Shown here: piece by piece, positions 1-7,882 of the stretch | Numbering within the stretch: position 1 is the first letter of the stretch | Layout of the letters: every line of letters begins with the position of its first letter | NCBI GenBank assembly: GCA_035509415.1 | Contig: DATJLQ010000132.1 | Span: forward strand, 6,645 to 70,644 | DNA: 64,000 nucleotides | Source: DATJLQ01 sp035509415 | GTDB taxonomy: Bacteria; Pseudomonadota; Alphaproteobacteria; JACZXZ01 | Reading direction: 5' to 3' | Translations under genes and position numbers: made by a program | Notes under the pieces: generated by a model | Seen by the model: the letters and a program-made list of their open reading frames with translations, nothing else | The model's database searches: none | What the model was told of the DNA's origin: nothing

Positions 1-1629
1 GACGCTCGCGGCGATGCTTTTCACGAGATTCGAGACGCGCTCGCGCTCCGCGGCCGCGAGGCCGGCGAGCGGCTCGTCCAGGAGCAGCACGCGCGGCTTC
101 GAGCCGAGCGCGATCCCGAGATCGACGAGCCGCTGGCCGCCATAGGAGAGGCCGCCGCTTTGCACGTCCTCGATCCCTTCGAGGCCCAGAAAGCGTACGA
201 GTTCCGCGGTCTCGGCGTTGATCTCGGCGTAGCTGTCGATGTCGCGCCACGGATTGAAGCGCGCGGGATGGCGCGCCTGTAGCGAGAGCCGCAGATTCTC
301 GTGGACCGAAAGATTGCCGAACAGGCTCGTGATCTGGAACGAGCGCGCGAGGCCGCGGTGGCAGATCTGGTCGGGCGTCAATCCCGAGATCGCGCGCCCC
401 TCGAGACGCACGTTGCCCTCGTCGGGCGCGAAGCGGCCCGAGGCCATGTTGAACAGGGTCGTCTTGCCGGCGCCGTTCGGCCCGATGAGCGCGTGAATTT
501 CGCCGGCCCCTAAGGCGAGGCTCGCGCCGGCGACCGCGCGGATGCCGCCGAAATGCTTCGAGACCGCGTCCAGCTCGAGCACCGTGCCCGCGTCCTGCGC
601 GCGCCGCAGGAACGCGGGCAACGCCAGGTCCTGGTAGATTCTGCGCTTGCTCATCGCCGCCGCCTCGGTCGGCGCGGGGCGCCAGTGCCGGCTGAGCTTG
701 GCCCAAATGCCGGCGAGCCCGCTCGGCGAGAACAGCACGAAGCCGATGAAGGCGAGCCCGAACCAGAGCAGCCAATCGGGCGTCCAGATCGAGAACAGCT
801 CGCGGAACAGGATGAAGAACAAGGCGCCGAGCGCGGGGCCGAGCAAATCGTGCATGCCGCCGATCACCACCATCGCCAGAAGCTCGCCCGAGAGCGGCAC
901 CGACACGGCCTCGGCCGAGACGAGGTAGATCTGGAACGCGAGCAAGGCGCCCGCCAAGCCGGACACCACCGCCGCGATCACGAAGGCCGCGAGCTTGTAG
1001 CGATCGATGCGGTAGCCCTGGAAGGTCGCGCGCAGCTGATTCTCGCGGATCGCGACGAGGACGTGCCCGAACGGCGAATGGATTACGCGCAGGAGCGCAT
1101 AGAGCACCGCGAGCCCGACAATAGCGACGAAAACGTAGTAGGCCCACACATTGTCGAGATGGATCGGGCCGAGCGTGCCGCGTTGGAGATTGCCGAGTCC
1201 GTTCTCGCCGCCGGTGACCGCGGTCCAGCGAAAGGCGATCGTGTAGAAAAGGGCCGAAAGGGCCAGCGTGAGGAGCGCGAAATAGACGCCGCGCCGGCGC
1301 AGGATCACGAGCCCGACGAGGGTCGAGAGCACGGCTACGATCGCCATCGAAAGGAGAATCGGCAGCACGATCTCGCCGCCGAGCCAATGGAGCTGGATGA
1401 GGGCCGCGGCGTAGGCGCCGATGCCGAACCAGGTGCTGTGGCCGAACGAGGTGAGCCCGGTATAGCCGACCAGGAGATTGAGCCCCATGGCGGCGATCGC
1501 GAAGATCACCACGACCGACGCCGTGTCGACCGTGAGGCCGAGAGGCGGCATCGCGAGCGGCAGCAGGACGAGCGCGCCGGCGGCGACCGCGAGAGACCGG
1601 TATTTCGACCGCTTGCGCCCGTCGCTCAT
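1..1629 (-). CDS. livM-livG: Fused LivM-LivG branched-chain amino acid type ABC permease/ATPase (partial)
   Basis: Inner-membrane permease fused to its cytoplasmic ATPase, part of an importer of the branched-chain amino acid (HAAT) family. The frame stays open from the ATG at 1629 to the window edge, 543 visible residues. Residues 1 to about 320 are a LivM permease with many hydrophobic segments. From about 326 (an internal MSKRRIYQ) the LivG ATPase follows: Walker A GPNGAGKTT near 383-391, signature LSYGGQ near 494-499, Walker B LLLDEP near 515-520. The C-terminus lies outside the window. The start overlaps the livH stop by four bases (ATGA), so the two are co-transcribed. LivM-LivG fusions are common in alphaproteobacteria. 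No LivF is visible; it may lie just beyond position 1. The substrate need not be an amino acid, since this family also imports amides and aromatic acids. Confidence 0.93.
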   Translation of the reverse strand, partial: MSDGRKRSKYRSLAVAAGALVLLPLAMPPLGLTVDTASVVVIFAIAAMGLNLLVGYTGLTSFGHSTWFGIGAYAAALIQLHWLGGEIVLPILLSMAIVAVLSTLVGLVILRRRGVYFALLTLALSALFYTIAFRWTAVTGGENGLGNLQRGTLGPIHLDNVWAYYVFVAIVGLAVLYALLRVIHSPFGHVLVAIRENQLRATFQGYRIDRYKLAAFVIAAVVSGLAGALLAFQIYLVSAEAVSVPLSGELLAMVVIGGMHDLLGPALGALFFILFRELFSIWTPDWLLWFGLAFIGFVLFSPSGLAGIWAKLSRHWRPAPTEAAAMSKRRIYQDLALPAFLRRAQDAGTVLELDAVSKHFGGIRAVAGASLALGAGEIHALIGPNGAGKTTLFNMASGRFAPDEGNVRLEGRAISGLTPDQICHRGLARSFQITSLFGNLSVHENLRLSLQARHPARFNPWRDIDSYAEINAETAELVRFLGLEGIEDVQSGGLSYGGQRLVDLGIALGSKPRVLLLDEPLAGLAAAERERVSNLVKSIAASV

Positions 1630-2492
1630 TCGAACTTCTCGATGCGCTCGCCGAGGAGTCCGCGCGGGCGCACCAGCAGCACCACGAACATGAGCACGAA
1701 GATCGACGCCTCGCCCGCCGCCGGGAGGTAATTGATCGTGATGCCGCGCACCACCCCCACCAGGAGCGACGCCAGCACCACGCCCCAGAAGCTCCCGAGA
1801 CCGCCGATCACCACGATCACGAACGCGACGGTGATGATGTCGCCGCCCATCGCGGGCTCGACCACGGTGATGGGCGCGAACAGCGCTCCGCCCAACGCCG
1901 CCATCGCGACGCCGAGCACGACGATCGCGGTCATGTAGGGCTGGAGGCGGATGCCGAGGACGGCCACCATGTCGGGCCGCTGGATGCCGGCGCGCACGAC
2001 GCGGCCGAACGAGGTCTTGTGGATCAAAAGCCACACGGCCCCGAGCACCAGGACCACGACCCCGAGCAGCAAGAGCCGGTAGCGCGAGAACAGGAAATCG
2101 CCCACGAACACCGCACCCTTGACCGCGTCGGGCATGTTGGCGGGCAGCGGCGCCGCGCCCCAGATCATGCGGATCGCCTGCTCGACCACCATGGCGAGGC
2201 CGAAGGTCACGAGGAGGCTCAGGATCGGATCGGCGTTGTAGAAGGGGCGCAGGAGAAAGCGCTCGAACAGGATGCCGAGAATGCCGACCGCGACCGGCGA
2301 CACCACGACCGCCGGCCCGAAGCCGAGATATTGGGTGAGCTGGACCGCGACGTAGGCGCCGAGCGCGTAGAAGGCGCCGTGGGCGAGATTCACCACGCCG
2401 CCGATGCTGAAGATGAGCGAGAGGCCGAGCGCGATCAGGACGTAGTAGCCGCCAAGAACCAGGCCGTTCATCACCTGTTCGAGCAGAAACAT
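1626..2492 (-). CDS. livH: LivH branched-chain amino acid type ABC permease
   Basis: 288-residue inner-membrane permease, the partner of LivM in a heterodimeric HAAT-family importer. The protein is a run of hydrophobic helices and carries the family region NLAHGAFYALGAYVA near residue 35 and GGLGSFWGVVLASLLVG near residue 230. Length is normal for LivH. It lies 70 bp downstream of the binding protein gene 2563-3804, separated by a GC-rich hairpin, and overlaps the livM-livG start by four bases. The order binding protein, livH, livM-livG is a standard operon. The transported substrate cannot be read from the permease. Confidence 0.93.
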   Translation of the reverse strand: MFLLEQVMNGLVLGGYYVLIALGLSLIFSIGGVVNLAHGAFYALGAYVAVQLTQYLGFGPAVVVSPVAVGILGILFERFLLRPFYNADPILSLLVTFGLAMVVEQAIRMIWGAAPLPANMPDAVKGAVFVGDFLFSRYRLLLLGVVVLVLGAVWLLIHKTSFGRVVRAGIQRPDMVAVLGIRLQPYMTAIVVLGVAMAALGGALFAPITVVEPAMGGDIITVAFVIVVIGGLGSFWGVVLASLLVGVVRGITINYLPAAGEASIFVLMFVVLLVRPRGLLGERIEKFE

Positions 2493-2526
2493 GCGCCCAG
2501 TCTCGGCCGGTTAACGCGGGGCGGGT

Positions 2527-2552
2527 CGGCGGCGCCCGAGGGGACGCCGCCG
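2527..2552. terminator. GC-rich hairpin between the binding protein gene and livH
   Basis: A perfect 8-bp inverted repeat, CGGCGGCG and CGCCGCCG, flanks a 10-base loop in the 70-bp gap between the binding protein stop and the livH start. There is no T-run, so it is not a classical intrinsic terminator. Hairpins here often stabilise the binding-protein mRNA and reduce read-through into permease genes, which would fit the need for excess binding protein. Its function is inferred. Confidence 0.45.
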
Positions 2553-2562
2553 TCCCGCTTGG

Positions 2563-3804
2563 CTATAGCTTACAAGTATTCTGCTCTTTGGTCGGATAGA
2601 TCGATTCGAGCGGCTGGTTCGCCGCGGGAACGGCGGGGCCGAGCTTGAGGAAGTCCCACTTGTCGGTGACTTCGCTCTTCGGCCGGACCGTGAAGGTATA
2701 CGCCTCCTGGATCAGCTGGTGGTCCCAGGCGCGGAACCATCCCTCGCGCGCCTTGAGGAGATCGAACTTGGCGCCCTTCTCGAAGTTGGCGATGAGTTTC
2801 TCCGAATCGGTCGACTTGGTCTCCTCGATCGCGCGCACCAACATCTTGAGGGTGATGTACTCGATCCAGGCGTGGTTCTCGGGCGGCTTGCCGTACTTCT
2901 TGATGAAGGCGGCGACGAACGCCTTCGAGTGCGGCAGGTCGAGCGTGTGGAACCAGACGGTCGGCCAGGTGCCGCTCAGATTGTCCGGCCCCGCGGCCCA
3001 GGCGTCGGCGGTGTTGAGGTTGAAGCCGACGATCGGATAGGGAATGCCGAACTCGGCATATTGTTTCACCAGGTTGGTGACCTGGTTGCCGGCGAGGTTC
3101 GAGCACACGATGTCGGGCTTGGCCTGGCGGATCTTGAGGAGATAGGGGCTGAAGTCGGTCACGTCGGTCGCGACCAGCTCGTCGCCGATGAGATCGGCGC
3201 CGTTGGCGGCGAAGAACGCCTTCGCCGCGCGCAGGAGATCGTGGCCGAAAATGTAGTCGGCGGTGAGGCAATAGAACTTCTTGCCCTTGACCATGTGCTC
3301 GCGCAGGAGCGACGCGCCGACCGCGTTGACCTGGACCGTGTTCGGAATGTCGCAGCAGAACATGTAGCGCGAGCAATTGGCGCCGCGGAGCGCGTCCGAG
3401 CGCGGGCCGGTCGCGAGGAAGAGGTGCTTGTTGCGCGCGGCGACCTGGGAGATCGCAAGGGCCGAGGCCGAGTTGATCTCGCCCAGGAGGACGGCGGCGC
3501 CGTCCTGCTCGAGCATGCGCTGGGCCTTGGTCGCGGCGGTCGCCGGATTGACCGAGTCCTCCGACATCACGTCGAGCTGGCGGCCCATCACGCCGCCGGC
3601 CGCGTTGATTTCCTCTGCCGCCATCTTGATGCCGAGCACGGCGTATTGGCCGAGTGCGCCCAAAAATCCGGTGAGGGGCGTCAGATGCCCGATCTTGATC
3701 TTGTCCGATTGCGCGCGCCCGATCGCCGGAAAACCGAGCACACAAGCGCCCGCGAGCGCGGCGCCGGTCTTGAGCACGCGCCGCCTGTTCGTCATTGCCG
3801 TCAT
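2563..3804 (-). CDS. Branched-chain amino acid type ABC transporter substrate-binding protein (Tat-type leader)
   Basis: Periplasmic type-1 binding protein (Peripla_BP_6 family), 413 residues, delivering solute to the LivH/LivM-LivG permease encoded downstream. The leader begins MTAMTNRRRVLKTGAALAGA, an arginine-rich, Tat-like signal followed by a hydrophobic stretch and a likely cleavage after GRAQ. The mature protein starts KIKIGHLTPLTGFLGALGQY, typical of the family. The ATG at 3804 is chosen because GGGAGG lies just upstream and the signal peptide starts there; the frame stays open further upstream but without a leader. The roughly 370-bp upstream region carries an AT-rich element. Family members bind amino acids, amides, urea or aromatic acids, so the ligand is unknown. 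Confidence 0.92.
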   Translation of the reverse strand: MTAMTNRRRVLKTGAALAGACVLGFPAIGRAQSDKIKIGHLTPLTGFLGALGQYAVLGIKMAAEEINAAGGVMGRQLDVMSEDSVNPATAATKAQRMLEQDGAAVLLGEINSASALAISQVAARNKHLFLATGPRSDALRGANCSRYMFCCDIPNTVQVNAVGASLLREHMVKGKKFYCLTADYIFGHDLLRAAKAFFAANGADLIGDELVATDVTDFSPYLLKIRQAKPDIVCSNLAGNQVTNLVKQYAEFGIPYPIVGFNLNTADAWAAGPDNLSGTWPTVWFHTLDLPHSKAFVAAFIKKYGKPPENHAWIEYITLKMLVRAIEETKSTDSEKLIANFEKGAKFDLLKAREGWFRAWDHQLIQEAYTFTVRPKSEVTDKWDFLKLGPAVPAANQPLESIYPTKEQNTCKL

Positions 3805-4173
3805 GGGTCCCTCCCGTCGGTCCGTTCCCGGTTTCCCCGGCGTCGATGCCGGTGCGTCTGCCGGATTCAGTTCTTTGCCCCGCCCCACCCCGCGGGCGCG
3901 CGTCTCAACGCCCGACGGCAGCCTCGGCCGAAGCGGCAGGATCATTTCATATCGCCGATTATTTTTCTACAATATTAAATTATTGGGCTGGCGGTGCCGG
4001 CGGCCAGTTGCCGAACCGACGCCCGGCGCGCGCGATTATGATAAGTCCGTCAAACGGATCGCGGCAATTGGCGCGCCGGACCTGCCTAAGCGGCGCCAGC
4101 CGACGGCGGCCGCGCGAGCCCTCGAATTTCAGATTGTCGAATCTAGATTCCAGTCGCGAAACCGGGCGCGGCC
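3805..4173. other. Intergenic region upstream of the importer operon
   Basis: The 369 bp between the IclR gene and the binding protein gene hold no convincing gene. Two structures stand out. An AT-rich block at about 3956-3986 reads on the minus strand AATATTGTAGAAAAATAAT, resembling the AATATGAAAAATA core of other catabolic promoters in this window but with an extra three bases. A perfect 12-bp palindrome, GAATCTAGATTC, lies at 4139-4150, 24 bp past the IclR stop. Either could be a regulator site; neither is assigned. Confidence 0.4.
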
Positions 4174-5049
4174 TCAGCCGGCCTTGGCGGCGCTGCGCGC
4201 AAGCGTGCTGCCGAAGCCGAGCTCGCGCGAGAGCGCCTCGGCCGCCTCGCGCACGCGCTCGGCCTTGTCCTGGAGCGCCTGGATCGAGAGGCGCCAAATC
4301 GGCCCCGAAATGCCGATCGCCCCCGCGACCCGGCCGGTAAAGTCGCGCACCGGGACCGCGACGCAACGCGTCTCGGCATCGTACTCGCCGTCGTCGAAGG
4401 CGATGCCGCGGGCGCGCACGCGCTCGATCTCGCCCGCGAGCTCGGCGCGATCGACGATGGTCCGGGCCGTGTAGCGCTCGAGCGCGCGCGTCGAGAGCTG
4501 GCGCTCGAGCTGATCGGGGGTCAGGCTCGCGAGCAGCACCTTGCCGAGCGCCGTCGAATGGGCCGGGCGCACCATGCCGACCCGGTCGTTCGCCTGGAAC
4601 ATGCCGGTGCCGGTGGTCTTGGCGATGACCACGATCTCGTCGTTCGAGCGCACGGCGAAATGGCCGCTCTCGCCGGTCGCGTGGCTCAGCGCCTCGAGCA
4701 CCGGCACCGCCATGCTCGCAAGCTCGATCTCGTCGACCGCACCGGCCGCGAGCGTGAAGAGCCGGCGCCCCATGCGGTAGCGCTTGGTCTCCTTGACCTG
4801 GTGGATGTAGCCGAGGGTGAGCATGGTGCGCGCGAGGTGGAAGGTCGTGCTGTTGTGGAGCCCGACGCGCTTGCTGAGCTCGGCGAGGCTGATGCCGTCG
4901 CGATGGCGCGCGATCTCCTCGAGGATCGCAAACGCGCGCTCGATGGACTGCACGCCGCCGCCGCGCTCGCGCCCCTCCGCCGCGGCCGCGCCCGCCGCGA
5001 TCTCGGGAACCCGGCGCCGATTGCCGGCCGCAGATCGCTCCATGGCCAT
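4174..5049 (-). CDS. IclR-family transcriptional regulator
   Basis: 291-residue DNA-binding regulator, probably controlling the neighbouring catabolic genes. An N-terminal winged helix-turn-helix lies around residues 33-95 (VQSIERAFAILEEIARH, then AELSKRVGLHNSTTFHLART), followed by an IclR effector-binding domain (GHFAVRSNDEIVVIAK, RPAHSTALGKVLLAS, AVPVRDFTGRVAGAIGISGP). The start at 5049 has GAGGG upstream and gives a normal family length; the frame is open 135 bases further upstream without support. It sits between the Liv-type importer operon and the aldehyde dehydrogenase, all on the minus strand. IclR proteins usually respond to a pathway metabolite and regulate adjacent operons. The shared promoter elements described under findings are candidate targets, which is inference. 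Confidence 0.9.
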   Translation of the reverse strand: MAMERSAAGNRRRVPEIAAGAAAAEGRERGGGVQSIERAFAILEEIARHRDGISLAELSKRVGLHNSTTFHLARTMLTLGYIHQVKETKRYRMGRRLFTLAAGAVDEIELASMAVPVLEALSHATGESGHFAVRSNDEIVVIAKTTGTGMFQANDRVGMVRPAHSTALGKVLLASLTPDQLERQLSTRALERYTARTIVDRAELAGEIERVRARGIAFDDGEYDAETRCVAVPVRDFTGRVAGAIGISGPIWRLSIQALQDKAERVREAAEALSRELGFGSTLARSAAKAG

Positions 5050-5193
5050 GGGTCCCTCGATTATGGCGCGCGCCGCACCCCGTGGTGCCGCCCGACTCAG
5101 GGCTTCAGTATAGCGGATTCGACCGCCAATGCAGCCTTTCGAGACCGCAAAGCCTTCGGCGCGTGGCGCCCGCGGTCGTGCCACGGCCCGGGA

Positions 5194-6672
5194 TCAGAGA
5201 TTGAACAGGACTAGGCGCTCTTCGGTCAGGTCGCGCATCGCGTAACGCGGCCCCTCGCGCCCGATGCCGCTCTCCTTGACGCCGCCATAGGGCAGCTGGT
5301 CGGTGCGCCAGGTCGAGGAGCCGTTGATGATCACGCCGCCGAATCGGAGCGTGCGCACCGCCCGGAGTGCGGTTTCGACCGATTTGGTGAAAATGCCGCA
5401 ATGGAGCCCGTAGCGCCCGGCATTCAGGTGCTGGAACAGCGCGTCCAAGTCGCCATAGCGCTGCACGGTCGCCACGGGGCCGAACACCTCCTCGCACACG
5501 ACGCGCATGGCGGGATCGACGTCGACCAGGACCGTGGGCGCGAAATGAGCGCCCATGCGCCGCGCCCCGGTGAGGGCCTTGGCTCCATGCGCCACGGCGT
5601 CGGCGACCCAGCTCTCGACCCGGCGCGCGGCGCTTTCGTCGATGAGGGTGCCGATATCGGTCTCGGGGTCGAGCGGATCGCCGAGCTTGAGCGTCTTCAC
5701 CTCCTCGACCAGGCGCTCGACGAAGCCGTCATAAAGGGAGTCGTGGACATAGACGTTCTGCACCGAGATGCAGCTTTGCCCGGCGAGGCGCATCGCGTTC
5801 CGCGCGCAGACGGGTGCCGCTTCGGCGATCGAGGCGTCGGCGTGGACGATGGTCGGCCCGTTGCCGCCGAGCTCGAGCGCCACGCGCTTCAACCCGCTCG
5901 CCGCCTTGATCTCGGCGCCGACCCGGCTCGAGCCCGTGAAGGTGATGAAATCGACGCGCGGATCGCGCACGAGCGCGGGCCCGACCGCGTCGCCGAACAG
6001 GAGGTTCACGAAGCCCGGCGGCGTGCCCGCGTCGACGAACAGCTCGACCAGCTTCGAGACCACCCAAGGCGATTGCGGCGGCGCCTTGAGCACGATCGTG
6101 TTGCCGGCGGCGAGCGCCGGGCCGATCTTGTGGCAGGCGAGATTGAAGGGCGCGTTGAAGGGCGTGATGCCCGCGACCACGCCCACCGGAAAGCGCAGCA
6201 TGACGGCGAGCTTCCCCGCCCCCATCGCACTGCCGTCGAGCGGCACGTGCTGGCCCTCGATGCGGATCGCTTCCTCCGCCGAGAGGCTGATCGTGTCCTG
6301 GGAGCGGACCACCTCGCCTTTCGCGTCCTTGACCGACTTCCCGGTCTCGCGCGCCATGATCTCGGCGATGGTCCCGGCGCGCTCGACGAGCAACGCCGCG
6401 ACGCGCCGCAGCAGGGCCGCGCGCTCGTAACCCGGCATCGAAGCGGCCTTCGGCTTCGCCGCGCTCGCGGCCGCGAGGGCCGCGTCCAGATCCTCGAGGG
6501 TCGATTCCGGTGCCCGCGCCACGACGGCGCCGCGATAGGGATCGACGATGTCGCGTAGCGCCGAGCCGCGGCGCCAAACGCCGTCGATCAGCATCTTGAG
6601 CTCGACCGGTGCCGAGGCGGACGGGCGCGGATCCTGGGCTCGCTGGGTCGTGGGCTCGGAGATCGAGGTCAT
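5194..6672 (-). CDS. NAD(P)-dependent aldehyde dehydrogenase
   Basis: 492-residue cytoplasmic ALDH-superfamily enzyme that would oxidise an aldehyde to a carboxylate. It has the cofactor loop ITFTGSSRVGAEI, the general-base glutamate in LELGGNGP and the nucleophile cysteine in GQSCISVQNVYV. The GQ-CISVQ context is typical of the lactaldehyde / phosphonoacetaldehyde / sulfoacetaldehyde dehydrogenase branch. Length is normal for the family. GAGAGG lies just upstream of the ATG at 6672. The gene is divergent from the isomerase/flavoprotein genes at 7023-10878 and has its own promoter-like element at 6724-6753. The actual substrate is not determined; the neighbourhood suggests a small aldehyde from the same catabolic route. 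Confidence 0.88.
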   Translation of the reverse strand: MTSISEPTTQRAQDPRPSASAPVELKMLIDGVWRRGSALRDIVDPYRGAVVARAPESTLEDLDAALAAASAAKPKAASMPGYERAALLRRVAALLVERAGTIAEIMARETGKSVKDAKGEVVRSQDTISLSAEEAIRIEGQHVPLDGSAMGAGKLAVMLRFPVGVVAGITPFNAPFNLACHKIGPALAAGNTIVLKAPPQSPWVVSKLVELFVDAGTPPGFVNLLFGDAVGPALVRDPRVDFITFTGSSRVGAEIKAASGLKRVALELGGNGPTIVHADASIAEAAPVCARNAMRLAGQSCISVQNVYVHDSLYDGFVERLVEEVKTLKLGDPLDPETDIGTLIDESAARRVESWVADAVAHGAKALTGARRMGAHFAPTVLVDVDPAMRVVCEEVFGPVATVQRYGDLDALFQHLNAGRYGLHCGIFTKSVETALRAVRTLRFGGVIINGSSTWRTDQLPYGGVKESGIGREGPRYAMRDLTEERLVLFNL

Positions 6673-6723
6673 GGCGGCCTCTCGGGGGCAAGCGCGCGTC
6701 GGGGAATTCGCGCGCGCTCGAGG

Positions 6724-6753
6724 AGGCTATTCTCCAACAATGTGAGAAGTCAA
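6724..6753 (-). promoter_or_regulatory. Promoter-like element for the aldehyde dehydrogenase
   Basis: Minus-strand TTGACT (6748-6753), 18-base spacer, TAGCCT (6724-6729), about 50 bp upstream of the start at 6672. The -10 match is weak. The TTGACTTC start is shared with the promoter at 62291. A 9-mer CAATGTGAG (6738-6746) also occurs at 62282-62290. Confidence 0.4.
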
Positions 6754-6910
6754 TTCGTATTGTCGTTTATTCGCGAAGGCGCGAGCGGCGGCTCCACGAG
6801 CCGCTTATGGGCGAAGATCAACGCACTTCGGAATGTATGCGCGCTTCAAGGACCTAACGCTCGGCCTCCCGAGGCGCCGTCCGGCCGGACTCCATTTCCG
6901 ATAGTGTCGG

Positions 6911-6939
6911 TTGACATCCTGTAATATGAAAAATACTCT
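6911..6939 (+). promoter_or_regulatory. Promoter of the isomerase/flavoprotein operon
   Basis: TTGACA (6911-6916), 17-base spacer containing AATATGAAAAA, TACTCT (6934-6939), about 84 bp before the start at 7023. Of the 29 bases, 25 are identical to the minus-strand element at 62148-62176 upstream of the molybdenum hydroxylase operon. The preceding GTCGGTTGAC and the spacer GTAATAT are also shared with the promoter at 13353-13382. AT content is far above the surroundings. Confidence 0.65.
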
Positions 6940-7022
6940 CCGCGCCGAATTCAGGCCGCCCATTGCGATCGCCCATCGCGATTCGAGCGGAGCGGCCGGC
7001 TGCGCCAGGGAAACGCCGCGCG

Positions 7023-7868
7023 ATGACGAGCCTGTCGAGCGCCTTCGCCGTCAACACCTACGCCTACATGCAAAGCCGCGACGCCGGCGATTGCATCGCC
7101 CATTTGGCCGCGCGCGGCTACCGCGCGGTCGAGCTCATGTTGTTTCCGGGGCATCTCTGGCCGGCGGAGCTGAGCCCCGGCGCGCGGCGCGATCTCCGGC
7201 GCGCGGCCGAGGCGCTCGGCGTCGCCATCACCACGCTCAACATGCCCAACATCGACATCAACGTCGCGGCGGCGGCCGAGGAGATGCGACGCTATTCCCT
7301 CGATCAGCTCGCGGCCTCGGTCGAGCTCGCGGGCGAGCTCGGCGTCCCTGCCCTCCTGATCGGACCCGGGAAGCCGAACCCGCTCTTCCCGCTCCCGACC
7401 GAGCGCATGATGGGCCATTTCTTCGCGGCCCTCGACCGGCTGGTACCGCTCGCGGCGCGCCACGGCACCTCGATCGCGATCGAGAACCTGCCGATCGCGT
7501 TCCTCCCCGGTGCCGACGATCTCATGGATGCGCTCGCGCGCTACGGCGCACCCGGCATCGACATCGTCTACGACCTCGCGAACGCCGTGTTCCATCGCGA
7601 GGATCCGGCCTGGGGCCTCGGCCGCGTGCGAGACCGGTTGCGCCTCATCCACCTTTCCGATACTGGTCACGAGGTCTATCGTCACGATCCGGTCGGGCGC
7701 GGCGTCGTGCCGTTCGCGCGCATTCCAAGCGTGCTCGACGCGATCGGCTATCGCGGCCCCTCGGTGCTCGAGATCATCAGCCCGACGCCGGACGCGGATA
7801 TCGAGGCGAGTGCCGCGGCGCTCGTCTCCCTCGGCTGGGCGCCCCGGCCGCATGGTGCAACAGCCTAA
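7023..7868 (+). CDS. Sugar phosphate isomerase/epimerase-like TIM-barrel protein
   Basis: 281-residue cytoplasmic protein of the AP endonuclease 2 / xylose isomerase-like TIM-barrel superfamily. It shows SSAFAVNTYAYMQ at the N-terminus, GYRAVELMLFPGHLW, a conserved glutamate in TSIAIENLP, DIVYDLANAVFHREDP and the HLSDTGHEVYRHDPVGRG segment that supplies metal-binding and active-site residues in hydroxypyruvate isomerase and inosose dehydratase-like enzymes. Such enzymes isomerise or dehydrate hydroxy-carbonyl compounds; the substrate here is unknown. The ATG at 7023 fits the first beta strand. It is the first gene of an operon with the flavoproteins at 7883 and 9394, driven by the promoter-like element at 6911-6939. 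Confidence 0.82.
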   Translation: MTSLSSAFAVNTYAYMQSRDAGDCIAHLAARGYRAVELMLFPGHLWPAELSPGARRDLRRAAEALGVAITTLNMPNIDINVAAAAEEMRRYSLDQLAASVELAGELGVPALLIGPGKPNPLFPLPTERMMGHFFAALDRLVPLAARHGTSIAIENLPIAFLPGADDLMDALARYGAPGIDIVYDLANAVFHREDPAWGLGRVRDRLRLIHLSDTGHEVYRHDPVGRGVVPFARIPSVLDAIGYRGPSVLEIISPTPDADIEASAAALVSLGWAPRPHGATA

Positions 7869-7882
7869 CGCGAGGAATGTCG

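Noticed and set aside
6738..6746. CAATGTGAG 9-mer shared with 62282-62290 as a regulator site
   Set aside because: Its orientation and position relative to the two genes differ (inside the spacer versus upstream of the -35), so chance cannot be excluded.
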